Assembly: GCA_910579175.1 (NCBI GenBank)
Contig: CAJTTB010000008.1
Span: 55,604 to 119,603, forward strand
DNA: 64,000 nt
Reading direction: 5' to 3'
From: an uncultured Oscillospiraceae bacterium
Lineage (GTDB): Bacteria; Bacillota; Clostridia; Oscillospirales; Ruminococcaceae
This document shows positions 1 to 9,790 of the stretch, one piece after another. Under the pieces are notes generated by a model. That model saw only the letters and a program-made list of their open reading frames with translations, ran no database searches and had not been told where the DNA came from. The number at the start of each line of letters is the position of its first letter. Position 1 is the stretch's first letter. Position numbers and translations under genes: made by a program.

Positions 1-470
1 CATTATCTATGGCAAAAGTATTTGACCCTGGAACCAATATTCAGATGTCTTTATCAGGTAAATTATTGGAATTATTATTTGTATTGTACTTTTTTGCCAC
101 TGATTGTCATTTGGTAATGATAAGAATTTTTACTTCTTCTTATGATATTATACCCTTAGGGGAGGTTTTAATTGGGCAGGAGACAGCTGGTTTTATCATT
201 GAACTATTTGTATCAATTTTTTCATTGGCAATACGCTTGGCGCTGCCTTTTGTTGCAGCAGAGTTTGTGCTTGAGATAGTAATGGGCGTATTGATGAAAT
301 TGATACCACAGATTAATGTATTTGTACTGAATATTCAGTTGGAAATTTTATTGGGATTTGTATTGTTATTTTTGTTCACAGGCCCTATTACAAATTTTAC
401 AGACCATTTTATGGACAATATGCTTCGGATGATGGAGCAGGCTTTGTATATCATGCAGAATACAGGCTAA
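1..470 (+). CDS. fliR: flagellar export protein FliR, 3' end only
   Basis: The window opens inside this gene; the reading frame is open from base 3 and stops at 470, so only about the last 155 residues are seen (FliR is normally about 260). It is very hydrophobic, with roughly four membrane segments, and carries FliR-like stretches such as VLMKLIPQINVF and the short polar tail after LLFLFTGPI. FliR is an inner-membrane component of the flagellar type III export gate, working with FliP, FliQ, FlhB and FlhA. The identification rests on sequence feel plus the next two genes, flhB and flhA, which follow fliR in most Firmicute flagellar operons. An internal ATG at 9 is not the true start. Confidence 0.9.
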   Translation, partial: LSMAKVFDPGTNIQMSLSGKLLELLFVLYFFATDCHLVMIRIFTSSYDIIPLGEVLIGQETAGFIIELFVSIFSLAIRLALPFVAAEFVLEIVMGVLMKLIPQINVFVLNIQLEILLGFVLLFLFTGPITNFTDHFMDNMLRMMEQALYIMQNTG

Positions 471-520
471 GCGAATAAATGTGTTGACGCAAAAAATTTT
501 TGTAAAAGGGTGGTGAGGAA

Positions 521-1597
521 ATGTCTGGAGAAAAGTCGGAAAAGGCTACGCCAAAGCGGAAAAGGGATGAGCGAAAGAAAGGAAATGTATTCCTAAGTAG
601 AGAAGTCGTCATAGTTTTTTCCCTTTTGGCGTCGTTTTATACTATTAAACTTCTTGCCCCAGTGATACTTTCTCAGTTGCAGGGCTCTATTAGAAGTTTT
701 TTTTCATTGACGGCGACGATGCAACAGGTAACAGACGGAGATTTGGGATCTTTGTTTATCAAGGCAGTGATTACGTTTTTTATCGTCTGTTTACCGATAT
801 TATTAGTTTGTTCTTTGGTGGCAATTGCTGCAACAATGGGGCAAACCAAGGGGTTATTTTCTGCAAAGGCATTTGCGTTTAAAGCCAACCGTTTGAATCC
901 TCTAAATGGAATTAAAAAGATGTTTTCACTACGTGGTGTGATTGAACTTTTAAAATCCATTTTAAAAATTATTGTGTTGGCAGTGGTTGTTTGGAATGTA
1001 GTTTCTAAGTGGGTGGCACAACTTCCTTCGATGATGAACATGAGCGCTTTAGAGGCTATGTCACAAACGGGAGATACCATTACGAATATCATTTTAAATG
1101 CTGCAATTGTATTTGTATTTTTAGGAATCTTTGACTATATTTATCAGTGGTGGGATTATGAAAAAAATCTGCGCATGAGTAAACAAGAAATTAAAGAGGA
1201 ATACAAACAGTCAGAAGGTGACCCACAGGTTAAGGGTAAAATCAAAGAGCGTCAGCAAAGAATGTCTCAACAGCGTATGATGCAAAACGTACCGAATGCA
1301 GATGTTGTTATCCGAAATCCGACCCATTATGCGGTAGCAATTCAGTATAATCCGAAAAAAAATCGCGCTCCAATTGTCATTGCAAAGGGAGCAGATTCAC
1401 TGGCACTGAGAATTGTTGGAGTTGCTGAACGCAATCAGGTCCATGTCATGGAAAACAAACCATTGGCACGTGGGTTGTATGAATCAGTCGAGCTGGATCG
1501 AGAGATTCCAGAGAAATATTATAAAGCAGTCGCTGAGGTTTTGGCCTTTGTGTATAATTTGAAGAAGAAGGATTTGAATCAGCATGAAAATATTTAA
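521..1597 (+). CDS. flhB: flagellar export switch protein FlhB
   Basis: 358 residues, the usual FlhB length. FlhB is a membrane component of the flagellar type III export apparatus that switches substrate class from rod/hook to filament after self-cleavage. The N-terminus has the family's charged start (GEKSEKATPKRKRDERKKG), followed by four membrane segments. The cytoplasmic part has the autocleavage motif NPTH at about residue 266 (DVVIRNPTHYAVAIQY). The start is the ATG at 521 behind a GGTGAGG ribosome site. The stop overlaps the flhA start by 14 bases, so the two are translationally coupled. Confidence 0.97.
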   Translation: MSGEKSEKATPKRKRDERKKGNVFLSREVVIVFSLLASFYTIKLLAPVILSQLQGSIRSFFSLTATMQQVTDGDLGSLFIKAVITFFIVCLPILLVCSLVAIAATMGQTKGLFSAKAFAFKANRLNPLNGIKKMFSLRGVIELLKSILKIIVLAVVVWNVVSKWVAQLPSMMNMSALEAMSQTGDTITNIILNAAIVFVFLGIFDYIYQWWDYEKNLRMSKQEIKEEYKQSEGDPQVKGKIKERQQRMSQQRMMQNVPNADVVIRNPTHYAVAIQYNPKKNRAPIVIAKGADSLALRIVGVAERNQVHVMENKPLARGLYESVELDREIPEKYYKAVAEVLAFVYNLKKKDLNQHENI

Positions 1598-3650
1598 GAA
1601 TGCAGTTGCTGCATTTGTCATTTTAATTATATTTTTGCTCATTGTTCCTTTGAACACTTATATTTTGGACTTTATGTTCATTACCAATCTGTCTATATCT
1701 TTTATCATTATGTTGACAACCATGTATATCAAAGAACCATTAGAATTTTCTATCTTTCCTTCCCTATTGTTGATTACAACGATGTTGCGTTTATCACTAA
1801 ATATTTCTTCCACACGTTCTATTTTGACCAACAATGGATATGCTGGTGAAGTGGTTAAGACATTTGGTGACTTTGTAATTCGAGGTAATGTAGCAGTTGG
1901 TTTGGTTATCTTTTTAATCATTGTATTGGTTCAGTTTATCGTTATTACAAAAGGTTCTGAACGTGTTGCTGAAGTTTCAGCGCGTTTTACATTGGATGCT
2001 ATGCCTGGTAAACAGATGGCAATTGACGCAGATTTAAGCTCTGGGTTGATTGATGAGGATACTGCACGTGTAAGGCGTTCTAAGATACAAAGAGAAGCAG
2101 ATTTCTTTGGCTCCATGGACGGTGCTTCTAAGTTTGTAAAAGGTGATGCGATTATCTCTATTATTGTTACTTTTATCAACTTAATTGGCGGTGTTGTCAT
2201 TGGATTTATGGATGGCGGAGACTTTGGAACTGTACTTAGCACCTATTCTATTTCAACCGTTGGTGACGGTTTGATGTCACAGATTCCAGCATTGTTGATT
2301 TCTGTTGCAACTGGTATGATTGTAACCCGTTCTGCTTCAGAAGCAAACTTGAATACAGATGTTATCAAGCAATTTTCTTCTCAGCCACGCGTATTGATTA
2401 TGGCAGGGGGAGCAATGCTGTTTTTGATGTTGATTGGTTTCCCTCCAGTACAGATTATTATGGTGTCTTCTGTTTTAATTACTTTGGGTGTAGTTTTATT
2501 TTTGCAAAGCCGCAAACAGCCAGAACAATCTGATCAATCAGCTATGGATGCGCCTCCGGTTTCAGAAGAAATCACAAACGAAGTTTCCTTTTATAGAAAT
2601 CTGGAAAATGTATATGGTCTGTTGAATGTTGACCCAATTGGAATGGAGTTTGGATATAGTTTGCTTCCATTGGTAGAAGAGAGCAGCGGCGGAAATTTTA
2701 TGGACCGTGTTGTTATGTTCCGTAAACAATTTGCAGATGAAATGGGCATGGTTATTCCTTCTGTTCGACTCAAAGACAGTGGACAGCTCAATCCAAACCA
2801 GTATGAAATTCGGATTAAAGGGGAATCTGTGGCAATGGGAGAGGTGTTGACCGACCATTATTTGGCATTGGTTCCTGAAGATCCTAGTGAAGATGATGCA
2901 ATTGATGGCATTGAAACGGTAGAACCCGCCTTTGGTATGCCTGCAAAATGGATTAGTGAAGATAAGAAAATCAAAGCTGAGATGGCAGGCTATACCTTAA
3001 TTGACCCTACTTCTGTGATTATTACACACTTGTCAGAGGTATTGCGCGCTCACGCTTATGAAATTTTAAACCGACAAGAAGTAAAGAATATGTTGGAAAA
3101 CCTCAAGAAGGTCAATCCAAGTATTGTAGAGGATACTGTGCCAGCAGTCGTGTCTGTAAGCGAACTGCAAAAAGTGCTTAGGGGATTGTTGTACGAAGGT
3201 GTACCAATACACGATTTAGAGACAATCTTAGAAACATTAGCCGATTATGGTGCCACCGTAAAGGATACTGATGTGTTGACAGAATATGTGCGTCAAGCTT
3301 TACGCCGTACGATTACACATCGATTTGCAGAAGCGGGACAATTAAAGGTCATCAGCTTAGATGCAAAAGTAGAGAACATGATTATGGGAGCAGTCAAAAA
3401 AATCGATGGAGGTTCTTATTTGGCATTGGATCCCGATATTATTCAAAAAATTATCACTGCTTCCACAGAACGATTAGACCAGGTTCGACAGGTAGTACAG
3501 ATTCCAATTGTATTGACATCCCCTGTTGTAAGAATTTACTTTAAAAAGTTATTAGACCAATTTTGTTCTGATGTAACTGTACTTTCATTTAATGAAATCG
3601 ACCCATCTATTCAGATTCAAGCATTGGGCAATATTTCACTTTCTCAATAA
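1584..3650 (+). CDS. flhA: flagellar export gate protein FlhA
   Basis: 688 residues, the expected size. FlhA forms the nonameric ring of the flagellar export gate: an N-terminal membrane domain of about eight helices (residues ~1-310) and a C-terminal cytoplasmic domain that docks chaperone-substrate complexes. Visible family signatures include PSLLLITTMLRLSLNISSTR in the membrane part and the FHIPEP-region stretch RFTLDAMPGKQMAIDADL. A long polar linker (about residues 310-340) joins the domains. It overlaps flhB by 14 bases. It is not followed by flhF and flhG, as is common in Clostridia, but by the sigma factor. Confidence 0.97.
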   Translation: MKIFKNAVAAFVILIIFLLIVPLNTYILDFMFITNLSISFIIMLTTMYIKEPLEFSIFPSLLLITTMLRLSLNISSTRSILTNNGYAGEVVKTFGDFVIRGNVAVGLVIFLIIVLVQFIVITKGSERVAEVSARFTLDAMPGKQMAIDADLSSGLIDEDTARVRRSKIQREADFFGSMDGASKFVKGDAIISIIVTFINLIGGVVIGFMDGGDFGTVLSTYSISTVGDGLMSQIPALLISVATGMIVTRSASEANLNTDVIKQFSSQPRVLIMAGGAMLFLMLIGFPPVQIIMVSSVLITLGVVLFLQSRKQPEQSDQSAMDAPPVSEEITNEVSFYRNLENVYGLLNVDPIGMEFGYSLLPLVEESSGGNFMDRVVMFRKQFADEMGMVIPSVRLKDSGQLNPNQYEIRIKGESVAMGEVLTDHYLALVPEDPSEDDAIDGIETVEPAFGMPAKWISEDKKIKAEMAGYTLIDPTSVIITHLSEVLRAHAYEILNRQEVKNMLENLKKVNPSIVEDTVPAVVSVSELQKVLRGLLYEGVPIHDLETILETLADYGATVKDTDVLTEYVRQALRRTITHRFAEAGQLKVISLDAKVENMIMGAVKKIDGGSYLALDPDIIQKIITASTERLDQVRQVVQIPIVLTSPVVRIYFKKLLDQFCSDVTVLSFNEIDPSIQIQALGNISLSQ

Positions 3651-3712
3651 AAATGAAAGTAATATAATTTTAAATTTCTTGATAGAATAGAAAAATAGGG
3701 ATGGTGAGGCGT

Positions 3713-4501
3713 ATGGCTGTTGAAAAGGATAATCAAAAAGATCCAGTTGAATTGATGAAACAGTATAAACAAACAGGGGACCTTTCAATTAGAAATCAAC
3801 TGGTAATGTATTATATCAATTCTGTGAAAAAGACAGTTATGAGTATGCGTTCTATCCTTCCTGCCAGTATTCAGTATGATGATTTTGTTAACCAGGGTGT
3901 TTTGGCATTGATTGATTGTATTGATAAATATGACCCAGAGCGTGGAGCTAGTTTTGATACATATATTTATAAGCGTTTGCGCGGTTCGGTGCTCAGTTAT
4001 ATGAGAAAACAAAGCTGGTTGCCTTATCGTGTACGCAATGCTAGAAGAAATATTTTACAAGAACAAGAAAATATGATAGCACAATTGGGAAGAGAGCCCA
4101 CCAACTCGGAATTGGCAGAGCGTTTGGGTATGACCGAGAAAGAGTTGGATAGATATTTAGTAGAAATTTCAAATGCAGAGATGTATTCATTTGAAGAATT
4201 GTTGGAAAATGCTTCTCAGATGATTGAAAGTAATGCCAACCATAATGATGAGACTTCGCCAGAGGGAAATGTACTTCGCAATGAATTAAAGACGGTGTTA
4301 CAAAAAGCGATTGATAGTTTGCCAATGCGGGAAAAGCAGGTTATTACACTATGCTATTATGAAAACTTAAATCTTCGTGAAATAGGGGAGATATTGGGGG
4401 TTAGTCAACAGAGGGCATCTTGTGCAAGGACAACTGGATTGGCAAAATTAAATAAAAAACTATCAGAATATTTAGATGGAAAGGGGATTATAAAATGCTA
4501 A
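3713..4501 (+). CDS. fliA: FliA/WhiG-family RNA polymerase sigma factor
   Basis: About 262 residues. This is a sigma-28 type factor that directs transcription of late flagellar and chemotaxis genes. Region 2 is clear (QYDDFVNQGVLALIDCIDKY, then FDTYIYKRLRGSVLSYMRKQ). Region 3 follows, and region 4 holds a helix-turn-helix (NLREIGEILGVSQQRASCAR). I prefer the ATG at 3713 to the in-frame ATG at 3701, because GGTGAGG at 3703-3709 matches the flhB ribosome site and would lie inside the gene if 3701 were used. The coding end overlaps the next gene by 7 bases. The symbol is by family; WhiG/SigD naming would be equally fair. Confidence 0.93.
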   Translation: MAVEKDNQKDPVELMKQYKQTGDLSIRNQLVMYYINSVKKTVMSMRSILPASIQYDDFVNQGVLALIDCIDKYDPERGASFDTYIYKRLRGSVLSYMRKQSWLPYRVRNARRNILQEQENMIAQLGREPTNSELAERLGMTEKELDRYLVEISNAEMYSFEELLENASQMIESNANHNDETSPEGNVLRNELKTVLQKAIDSLPMREKQVITLCYYENLNLREIGEILGVSQQRASCARTTGLAKLNKKLSEYLDGKGIIKC

Positions 4502-5244
4502 CAGGTTACTATTCAATTGCATCTGGGATGTTGGCACAACAGCGAAAATTAGAAATTCAAGGTAATAACCTCGTAAATGCACAAACACCAGGATATCATG
4601 CACAACGTGCGATTACCACTTCTTTTGAAGAGGAATTGGCAAAACGTCTAGAGCCTAGAGCGACAGGTGCGATTGGTTCTGTGAATCCAATTACAATTGT
4701 AGAGCGCAAAGATACCTTATTTCAATCAGGTGATGTCAAACAAACTGATAGAAATATGGACGTAGCAATCAATGGATATGGTTATTTTAATATTCAGGGA
4801 GAAGATGAAAACAGAACTTATTTGACCCGCAATGGTCAGTTTGACATAGATGAACAGGGATATTTGATTCTTCCACAAACGGGAAGGGTATTGGGAACAA
4901 ACAATACACCGATTCAGGTAGGGGATACAAATTTTGAAGTGAAAGAAGATGGTTCTGTTTATACCAGTGCAGGTGCACTTGCAGGAAATTTATTGGTAAC
5001 TGAACTTCCTGAAACAGCAGAGCAATATGAAAATGGTTTGTTTGGCATTCCAGCAGGAGCACAAGCTCAACCAGTACAGGGAACTGGTTTTGTGCAGGGA
5101 AGTTTAGAACTTTCCAATGTGGATTTGAATCGTGAATACACGATGATGATTGAAATGCAACGTGGTTTTCAGGCTTGCAGCACAGCATTACAGCTTATCG
5201 ATCAGATCGATCAAAAAGCAGCTTCACAGATAGCTAATATTTAG
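4495..5244 (+). CDS. flagellar basal-body rod/hook protein (FlgF/FlgG family)
   Basis: 249 residues, axial rod-type protein exported by the flagellar apparatus. The N-terminal Flg_bb_rod motif is plain (SGMLAQQRKLEIQGNNLVNA). The conserved middle has INGYGYFNIQGE, and the C-terminal coiled segment is EYTMMIEMQRGFQACSTALQ, typical of FlgG/FlgF. The start overlaps the sigma gene by 7 bases and has no separate strong ribosome site, which implies coupling. A related paralogue follows directly. The sequence alone does not decide which is FlgF and which FlgG (in Bacillus: FlhO/FlhP). Confidence 0.92.
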   Translation: MLTGYYSIASGMLAQQRKLEIQGNNLVNAQTPGYHAQRAITTSFEEELAKRLEPRATGAIGSVNPITIVERKDTLFQSGDVKQTDRNMDVAINGYGYFNIQGEDENRTYLTRNGQFDIDEQGYLILPQTGRVLGTNNTPIQVGDTNFEVKEDGSVYTSAGALAGNLLVTELPETAEQYENGLFGIPAGAQAQPVQGTGFVQGSLELSNVDLNREYTMMIEMQRGFQACSTALQLIDQIDQKAASQIANI

Positions 5245-5259
5245 AGGGGTGGATAATAC

Positions 5260-5994
5260 ATGAATTTGGCGTTTTATACTGGGGCAACTGGATTGGGCGC
5301 TTTTCAAGGGGCTTTGAACATTGTCGGCAACAATATTGCAAACAGTAATACAATTGGATATAAACCGGAAACAGTGTCTTTTGAAAATCTGTTATATACA
5401 CATATGTATGTAAATGCAGAGTCAGAGCCTTTGGTTGGAACAGGAGTAAAATCACAATCAAATGGAATCACCTTTGGAACATCCACTTATAGGACAACAG
5501 AGAATGCACTTGATTTTGCAATTGTAGGTGATGGCTTTTTTGTAATTGAAAAAAATGGCAACACCACTTATACACGTGCGGGCGCTTTTCAGATGGGTTC
5601 AGATGGAACAGGAAATTATTATCTTTGTACAACAGATGGTTCTTATGTACTCGACAGTACAGGAAATCGCATTCAGATTGAGCAAGATCCAGAAACGGGT
5701 AATTACATACATGATGGAATCGCTGGTAAAATTGCTGTTGTGCAATTTGAAAATCAACAGGCATTGGAAACATTGTCTGGAAATCGCTTTGCCCAAACAG
5801 ATGAATCAGGAGAACCAGTGATATTAAATGAGGAAAATCATCCCGTTCGTTCTCGTATATTAGAACAATCTGGTACTGTGATGGCGAGTGAGATGACCAA
5901 TATGATTTTAGCGCAGCGTGGCTTTCAAATGAGTTCAAAAGTAGTACAGACTGCTGATGAAATTGAAGATATTGTCAACAATCTTCGAAAATAA
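5260..5994 (+). CDS. flagellar basal-body rod/hook protein (FlgF/FlgG family), second copy
   Basis: 244 residues, paralogue of the preceding gene, beginning 16 bases after it with a GAGGGGTGG ribosome site. It shows the N-terminal rod motif (GALNIVGNNIANSNTIGYKP), the central FAIVGDGFFVIEKNGNTTYT pattern, and a C-terminal axial helix (MTNMILAQRGFQMSSKVVQT). These proteins build the distal or proximal rod between the export gate and the hook. The pair corresponds to the flhO-flhP or flgF-flgG arrangement of Firmicutes. The ATYTRAG-like stretch is closer to FlgG/FlgE than to FlgB/FlgC. Exact orthology is not resolvable here. Confidence 0.92.
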   Translation: MNLAFYTGATGLGAFQGALNIVGNNIANSNTIGYKPETVSFENLLYTHMYVNAESEPLVGTGVKSQSNGITFGTSTYRTTENALDFAIVGDGFFVIEKNGNTTYTRAGAFQMGSDGTGNYYLCTTDGSYVLDSTGNRIQIEQDPETGNYIHDGIAGKIAVVQFENQQALETLSGNRFAQTDESGEPVILNEENHPVRSRILEQSGTVMASEMTNMILAQRGFQMSSKVVQTADEIEDIVNNLRK

Positions 5995-6019
5995 ACAGTA
6001 GCAGAAAGATGGTAAAGTA

Positions 6020-6643
6020 ATGGCATTAGATAATTTTAATGGATTAAATGAGATTCAATTAGATGTTCTCAAAGAGATTGGCAATATTGGTTCAGGAAAT
6101 GCGGCATCTTCTCTGTCAGAAATGCTGGGAAGACCGATTAATATTATGGTTCCTAAAATCAGAATCCTAGATTATCAAGAAGTATCTACAAATCTTGGCG
6201 GTCCAGAAACATTAATGGTGGGACTCATGATTTCGATTCATGGAGATATCGAAGGAATGATGATGTTTCTGTTGCAAAAAGATTTTGCACATATGACATT
6301 AAACGCGCTACTTGGCGGAGCTTTAAACGATTTTTCAGAAGCGGGAGAGATGGAACTTTCGGCGATGCAGGAAATTGGAAATATTATGGCTGCTTCCTAT
6401 ATTAATGCAATGGCATCTTTGACAAATTTGAAAATAGATATTACAGTTCCAGATATTTGTATTGATATGGTGGGAGCCATCTTGAGCGTACCTGCAATTC
6501 ATTATGCAGATATTAGCGATAAGATTATCTTTATTGAGGATCAACTCAATACAATGGATGAAACCACATCTACTCATGTTTTAATGATACCAGATGAGGC
6601 TTCTCTCAAAAAAATTATGAATAGCCTGGGGATAGACATGTGA
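6020..6643 (+). CDS. cheC: CheC-family CheY-P phosphatase
   Basis: 207 residues. CheC dephosphorylates CheY-P and inhibits CheD in Bacillus-type chemotaxis. Both pseudo-symmetrical active-site helices are present: DVLKEIGNIGSGNAASSLSE near residue 15 and SAMQEIGNIMAASYINAMAS near residue 115. Each has the E-x-G/N pattern characteristic of the CheC/CheX/FliY family. There is no SpoA domain, so it is CheC rather than FliY. It overlaps cheD by 4 bases (ATGTGA), which fits the known CheC-CheD partnership. Confidence 0.95.
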   Translation: MALDNFNGLNEIQLDVLKEIGNIGSGNAASSLSEMLGRPINIMVPKIRILDYQEVSTNLGGPETLMVGLMISIHGDIEGMMMFLLQKDFAHMTLNALLGGALNDFSEAGEMELSAMQEIGNIMAASYINAMASLTNLKIDITVPDICIDMVGAILSVPAIHYADISDKIIFIEDQLNTMDETTSTHVLMIPDEASLKKIMNSLGIDM

Positions 6644-7125
6644 GTCAAATAGTAGTTGGTATATCAGATTTAAACATTGCGAAAAATCCAGATATTTTAG
6701 TTACTTATGCATTGGGTTCTTGTGTGGGAATTTGTTTGTATGACCCCATTACAAAAATTGCGGGGCTTTCCCATATTATGCTGCCAAATAGCAATCAAAT
6801 TTCTGGTTCTGCTGGACAGAGCTATAAATTTGCAGATACAGCAATTGTATTGTTGTTAAAGAAGATGGAAATGGCAGGAGCACAAAGAGTGAGACTAAAA
6901 GCAAAAATTGCTGGAGGTGCGCAGATGTTCACAGGGATGAGCAATTCATCTTTGGCAAATATTGGGCAAAGGAATGTAATGGCAGTAAAAGCGGAGTTAG
7001 CTCGGTTGAAAATCCCTATTTTAGTAGAAGATGTGGGAAAAAATTATGGTAGAACACTTTATCTTGATTCAAGTGATGGAAGTATGAGAATTAAATCGGC
7101 TAACCGCGGAGAATGGGTATGGTAG
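6640..7125 (+). CDS. cheD: chemoreceptor glutamine deamidase CheD
   Basis: 161 residues starting with GTG at 6640, the overlapping base arrangement with the cheC stop being GTGA. CheD deamidates glutamines in chemoreceptors and is regulated by CheC. The catalytic triad context is visible: the nucleophile Cys in ALGSCVGICLYDP, the His in GLSHIMLP, and the conserved KIAGGAQMF block. The gene sits in the order cheC-cheD expected for Firmicutes. Confidence 0.96.
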   Translation: MSQIVVGISDLNIAKNPDILVTYALGSCVGICLYDPITKIAGLSHIMLPNSNQISGSAGQSYKFADTAIVLLLKKMEMAGAQRVRLKAKIAGGAQMFTGMSNSSLANIGQRNVMAVKAELARLKIPILVEDVGKNYGRTLYLDSSDGSMRIKSANRGEWVW

Positions 7126-7159
7126 TATCTAAAAGTAAAGATGTTAGGAGATGTAAAAA

Positions 7160-7936
7160 ATGATAGAGGTTTCATGGAATCCATTGATGACATCAACGGC
7201 AGTAAATGGTACTTCTAATATAAATACAAACACACAGTCTTTTGAGCAGGTAATGCAGCAAACACAAAATGCAGTTTCTGCTCCACAGAGTTTGGAAAGC
7301 ATTTTTGCGAAAGCTTCTGAGCAATATCAGGTGCCTGAGAATTTGTTAAAGGCAATTGCCAAAGCAGAATCAGGATTTCAAACAGATGCAGTTTCTCGCT
7401 GTGGTGCAGGTGGTGTGATGCAGCTAATGCCTGCAACGGCAAAGGCATTGGGTGTATCTGATGTATTTAATGCAGAACAAAATATTATGGGTGGAGCAAA
7501 ATATATTTCTCAGCTACTAAAAAGTTATGATGGCAATCAAAAATTGGCATTGGCAGCTTATAATGCGGGAAGCGGCAATGTAGCAAAGTATGGTGGAGTT
7601 CCTCCTTTTACAGAAACACAAAATTATGTTAAAAAAGTGTTGGGATATTTAGAAGAACAAATCACAGTTCCAAATACATATACTTCGCCTTCTATTTCCA
7701 ATATGCCAAGTATCAAAAATTTTTCTACAAGTGCTGACGCCAGCTCTTGGAAGGACTTATCTACTGTTTTGAAATCAGAAGATACCCAACCAGTCAATTT
7801 GATTGATACAAATTTTACTTATGAAGATTATCAATTATTTATAAAGTTGTTTTTAGCGAGAATCGATCAGCAGGTGAGCTTGTTGGGAAATGACACAAAA
7901 GAATCAGAGGAAAGAAAGAATTTATTTGCGTTATAA
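7160..7936 (+). CDS. lytic transglycosylase (SLT domain), flagellar-associated
   Basis: 258 residues. The SLT-type lysozyme-like domain occupies about residues 45-170, with catalytic Glu in AIAKAESGF (near residue 69), then GVMQLMPATAKALGV and LALAAYNAGSGNVAKYGGVP. Such enzymes cleave peptidoglycan glycan strands with formation of 1,6-anhydro-muramic acid; in this operon it most likely opens the wall for the rod. The N-terminus is not an obvious signal peptide, as for the muramidase FlgJ, so export through the flagellar system is possible. The last 80 residues are low-complexity and then helical. Confidence 0.88.
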   Translation: MIEVSWNPLMTSTAVNGTSNINTNTQSFEQVMQQTQNAVSAPQSLESIFAKASEQYQVPENLLKAIAKAESGFQTDAVSRCGAGGVMQLMPATAKALGVSDVFNAEQNIMGGAKYISQLLKSYDGNQKLALAAYNAGSGNVAKYGGVPPFTETQNYVKKVLGYLEEQITVPNTYTSPSISNMPSIKNFSTSADASSWKDLSTVLKSEDTQPVNLIDTNFTYEDYQLFIKLFLARIDQQVSLLGNDTKESEERKNLFAL

Positions 7937-7992
7937 AAATTGACATAACATAAAAATAAAAGCAGATTTTATACAGGAGGTAGGGGTGAAAC

Positions 7993-9774
7993 ATGTTTAA
8001 GAATCTGAATATTAGAAAAAAGCTGTTAAGTTCCTTTATTATTGTTGCAATATTGACCATGACTGTAGGTATTGTTTCTGGCGGTATGATAACTCGATTA
8101 CAAAGAAATTATTCCGCTTCAATAAAAGAGCATAGTCTTTCTCAGGAAAATATATTTAATGCAATATCGACCTTAGACAATGCACATCGTTCAGCTCATG
8201 ATATTATTTCCTTCACAGATAAAGATATGATTGCTACTCAGGAGACACAATTGCAACAGCAGCTTCAAAAATATAATGAGTATTATCAGATATTAAATGC
8301 AGTAATTACAACAGAAGAATTAAAAACGGTTTATAATAATATTGCAGTGGACTTTCAAAAGTATGGGCAAAAGCGCGATGAGTTAATTGCGATGACAAAT
8401 GCTTCTGATGTGCAAGAAAGAATGGTAAGTGAATTAGAACCACTTTTTCAGAGCGTTTATTCAGGTTATGATCAATTATTGGAATTAGAAATTCAGATCT
8501 CAAATCAATCAATCCAAAAGTGTGAAAATATCGCAACGGCAGCTTTGGTTTTAAATGGTATTTTTATGGTAGTGGTATTGGTGGTTTCCATTGTAATTGG
8601 AAGTTATTTGTCACGTTATATCTCTGCTCCATTGCGTGCATGTGCAGAACGATTAAAACTCTTAGCAAAAGGTAATTTACAAGCTGAGGTACCAACTGTA
8701 GATTCAAATGATGAAACAGGTGAATTGGCAGAGGCAACTCAAATTATTGTACATGGATTGACTCAGGTAGTAAAAGATTTGAATTATTTATTGACAGAGA
8801 TGTCCAATAATAATTTTAATTTAAGAACTTCAGCAGATCAATATTATATTGGCGATTTTGAAAATTTATTACTTTCTGTGCGTAAGATTAATTTTGGTTT
8901 AAGTGATACATTGCGTCAAATTAATGAGTCTTCCAATCAGGTTGCAAGTGGTTCTGAACAGGTTGCATCAGGTGCACAAGCGCTTTCACAGGGTGCAACC
9001 GAACAGGCAAGTTCTGTGGAAGAATTGGCAGCAACCATTACTGAAATTTCTGGTCAGGCGCAGTCCAATGCAGAAAATGCACAAAATGCAAGTAAACAAG
9101 TACATGCTGTTGGCGATGAAATGATGCAAAGCAATAATCAGATGCAGCAAATGATTCAGGCGATGGGTGAAATCAGTAGTAGTTCTAATGAGATTAAAAA
9201 GATTATCAAAACCATTGAAGATATTGCTTTCCAAACCAATATTCTTGCACTGAATGCTGCTGTAGAAGCAGCAAGAGCTGGTACTGCGGGAAAAGGCTTT
9301 GCAGTAGTTGCTGACGAGGTGCGCAACTTGGCTTCTAAGAGTGCTGAGGCTTCACAAAATACCGCCAATCTCATAGAAAGTTCTATGAAAGCGGTAGAAA
9401 ACGGAACTGTGATTGCTGATGAAACAGCAAAATCTCTCTTAAAAGCTGTAGATGGTACAAGAGAAGTGGCTTCTACCATTGAAAAGATTTCACAAGCAAG
9501 TTTAGAGCAGGCATCTGCGATTTCACAGGTTACATTGGGAATCGATCAAATTTCAGCAGTGGTACAGACAAACTCAGCTACTTCTGAACAAAGCGCTGCT
9601 GCAAGTGAAGAAATGTCCAGTCAAGCTCAGATGCTCAAAGAATTGGTAGGAAAATTTATACTGCGTGATGATAGCTCCAATCTAAAATCAAGTTATACAC
9701 CCCATGTTTCATCAACGCGTGAAGTTGTAACTCCTGTTTCTTCTAATAGTATTGATTATGATGACAAATATTAA
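7993..9774 (+). CDS. methyl-accepting chemotaxis protein
   Basis: 593 residues. Transmembrane helix 1 (about 9-31) and helix 2 (about 182-205) bracket a helical four-helix-bundle-type extracellular sensor. A HAMP domain follows (ending near residue 260). The cytoplasmic signalling domain has the highly conserved hairpin (IAFQTNILALNAAVEAARAG, then GFAVVADEVRNLASKSAEAS) that binds CheA and CheW. The ligand cannot be read from the sequence. The last gene of the flagellar operon; a strong ribosome site (AGGAGG at 7974-7979) precedes it and an intrinsic terminator follows. Confidence 0.95.
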   Translation: MFKNLNIRKKLLSSFIIVAILTMTVGIVSGGMITRLQRNYSASIKEHSLSQENIFNAISTLDNAHRSAHDIISFTDKDMIATQETQLQQQLQKYNEYYQILNAVITTEELKTVYNNIAVDFQKYGQKRDELIAMTNASDVQERMVSELEPLFQSVYSGYDQLLELEIQISNQSIQKCENIATAALVLNGIFMVVVLVVSIVIGSYLSRYISAPLRACAERLKLLAKGNLQAEVPTVDSNDETGELAEATQIIVHGLTQVVKDLNYLLTEMSNNNFNLRTSADQYYIGDFENLLLSVRKINFGLSDTLRQINESSNQVASGSEQVASGAQALSQGATEQASSVEELAATITEISGQAQSNAENAQNASKQVHAVGDEMMQSNNQMQQMIQAMGEISSSSNEIKKIIKTIEDIAFQTNILALNAAVEAARAGTAGKGFAVVADEVRNLASKSAEASQNTANLIESSMKAVENGTVIADETAKSLLKAVDGTREVASTIEKISQASLEQASAISQVTLGIDQISAVVQTNSATSEQSAAASEEMSSQAQMLKELVGKFILRDDSSNLKSSYTPHVSSTREVVTPVSSNSIDYDDKY

Positions 9775-9790
9775 ATGAAAAAAATGAACA

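Noticed and set aside
673..1092. Open minus-strand frame across flhB
   Set aside because: Antisense shadow of a strongly supported gene.
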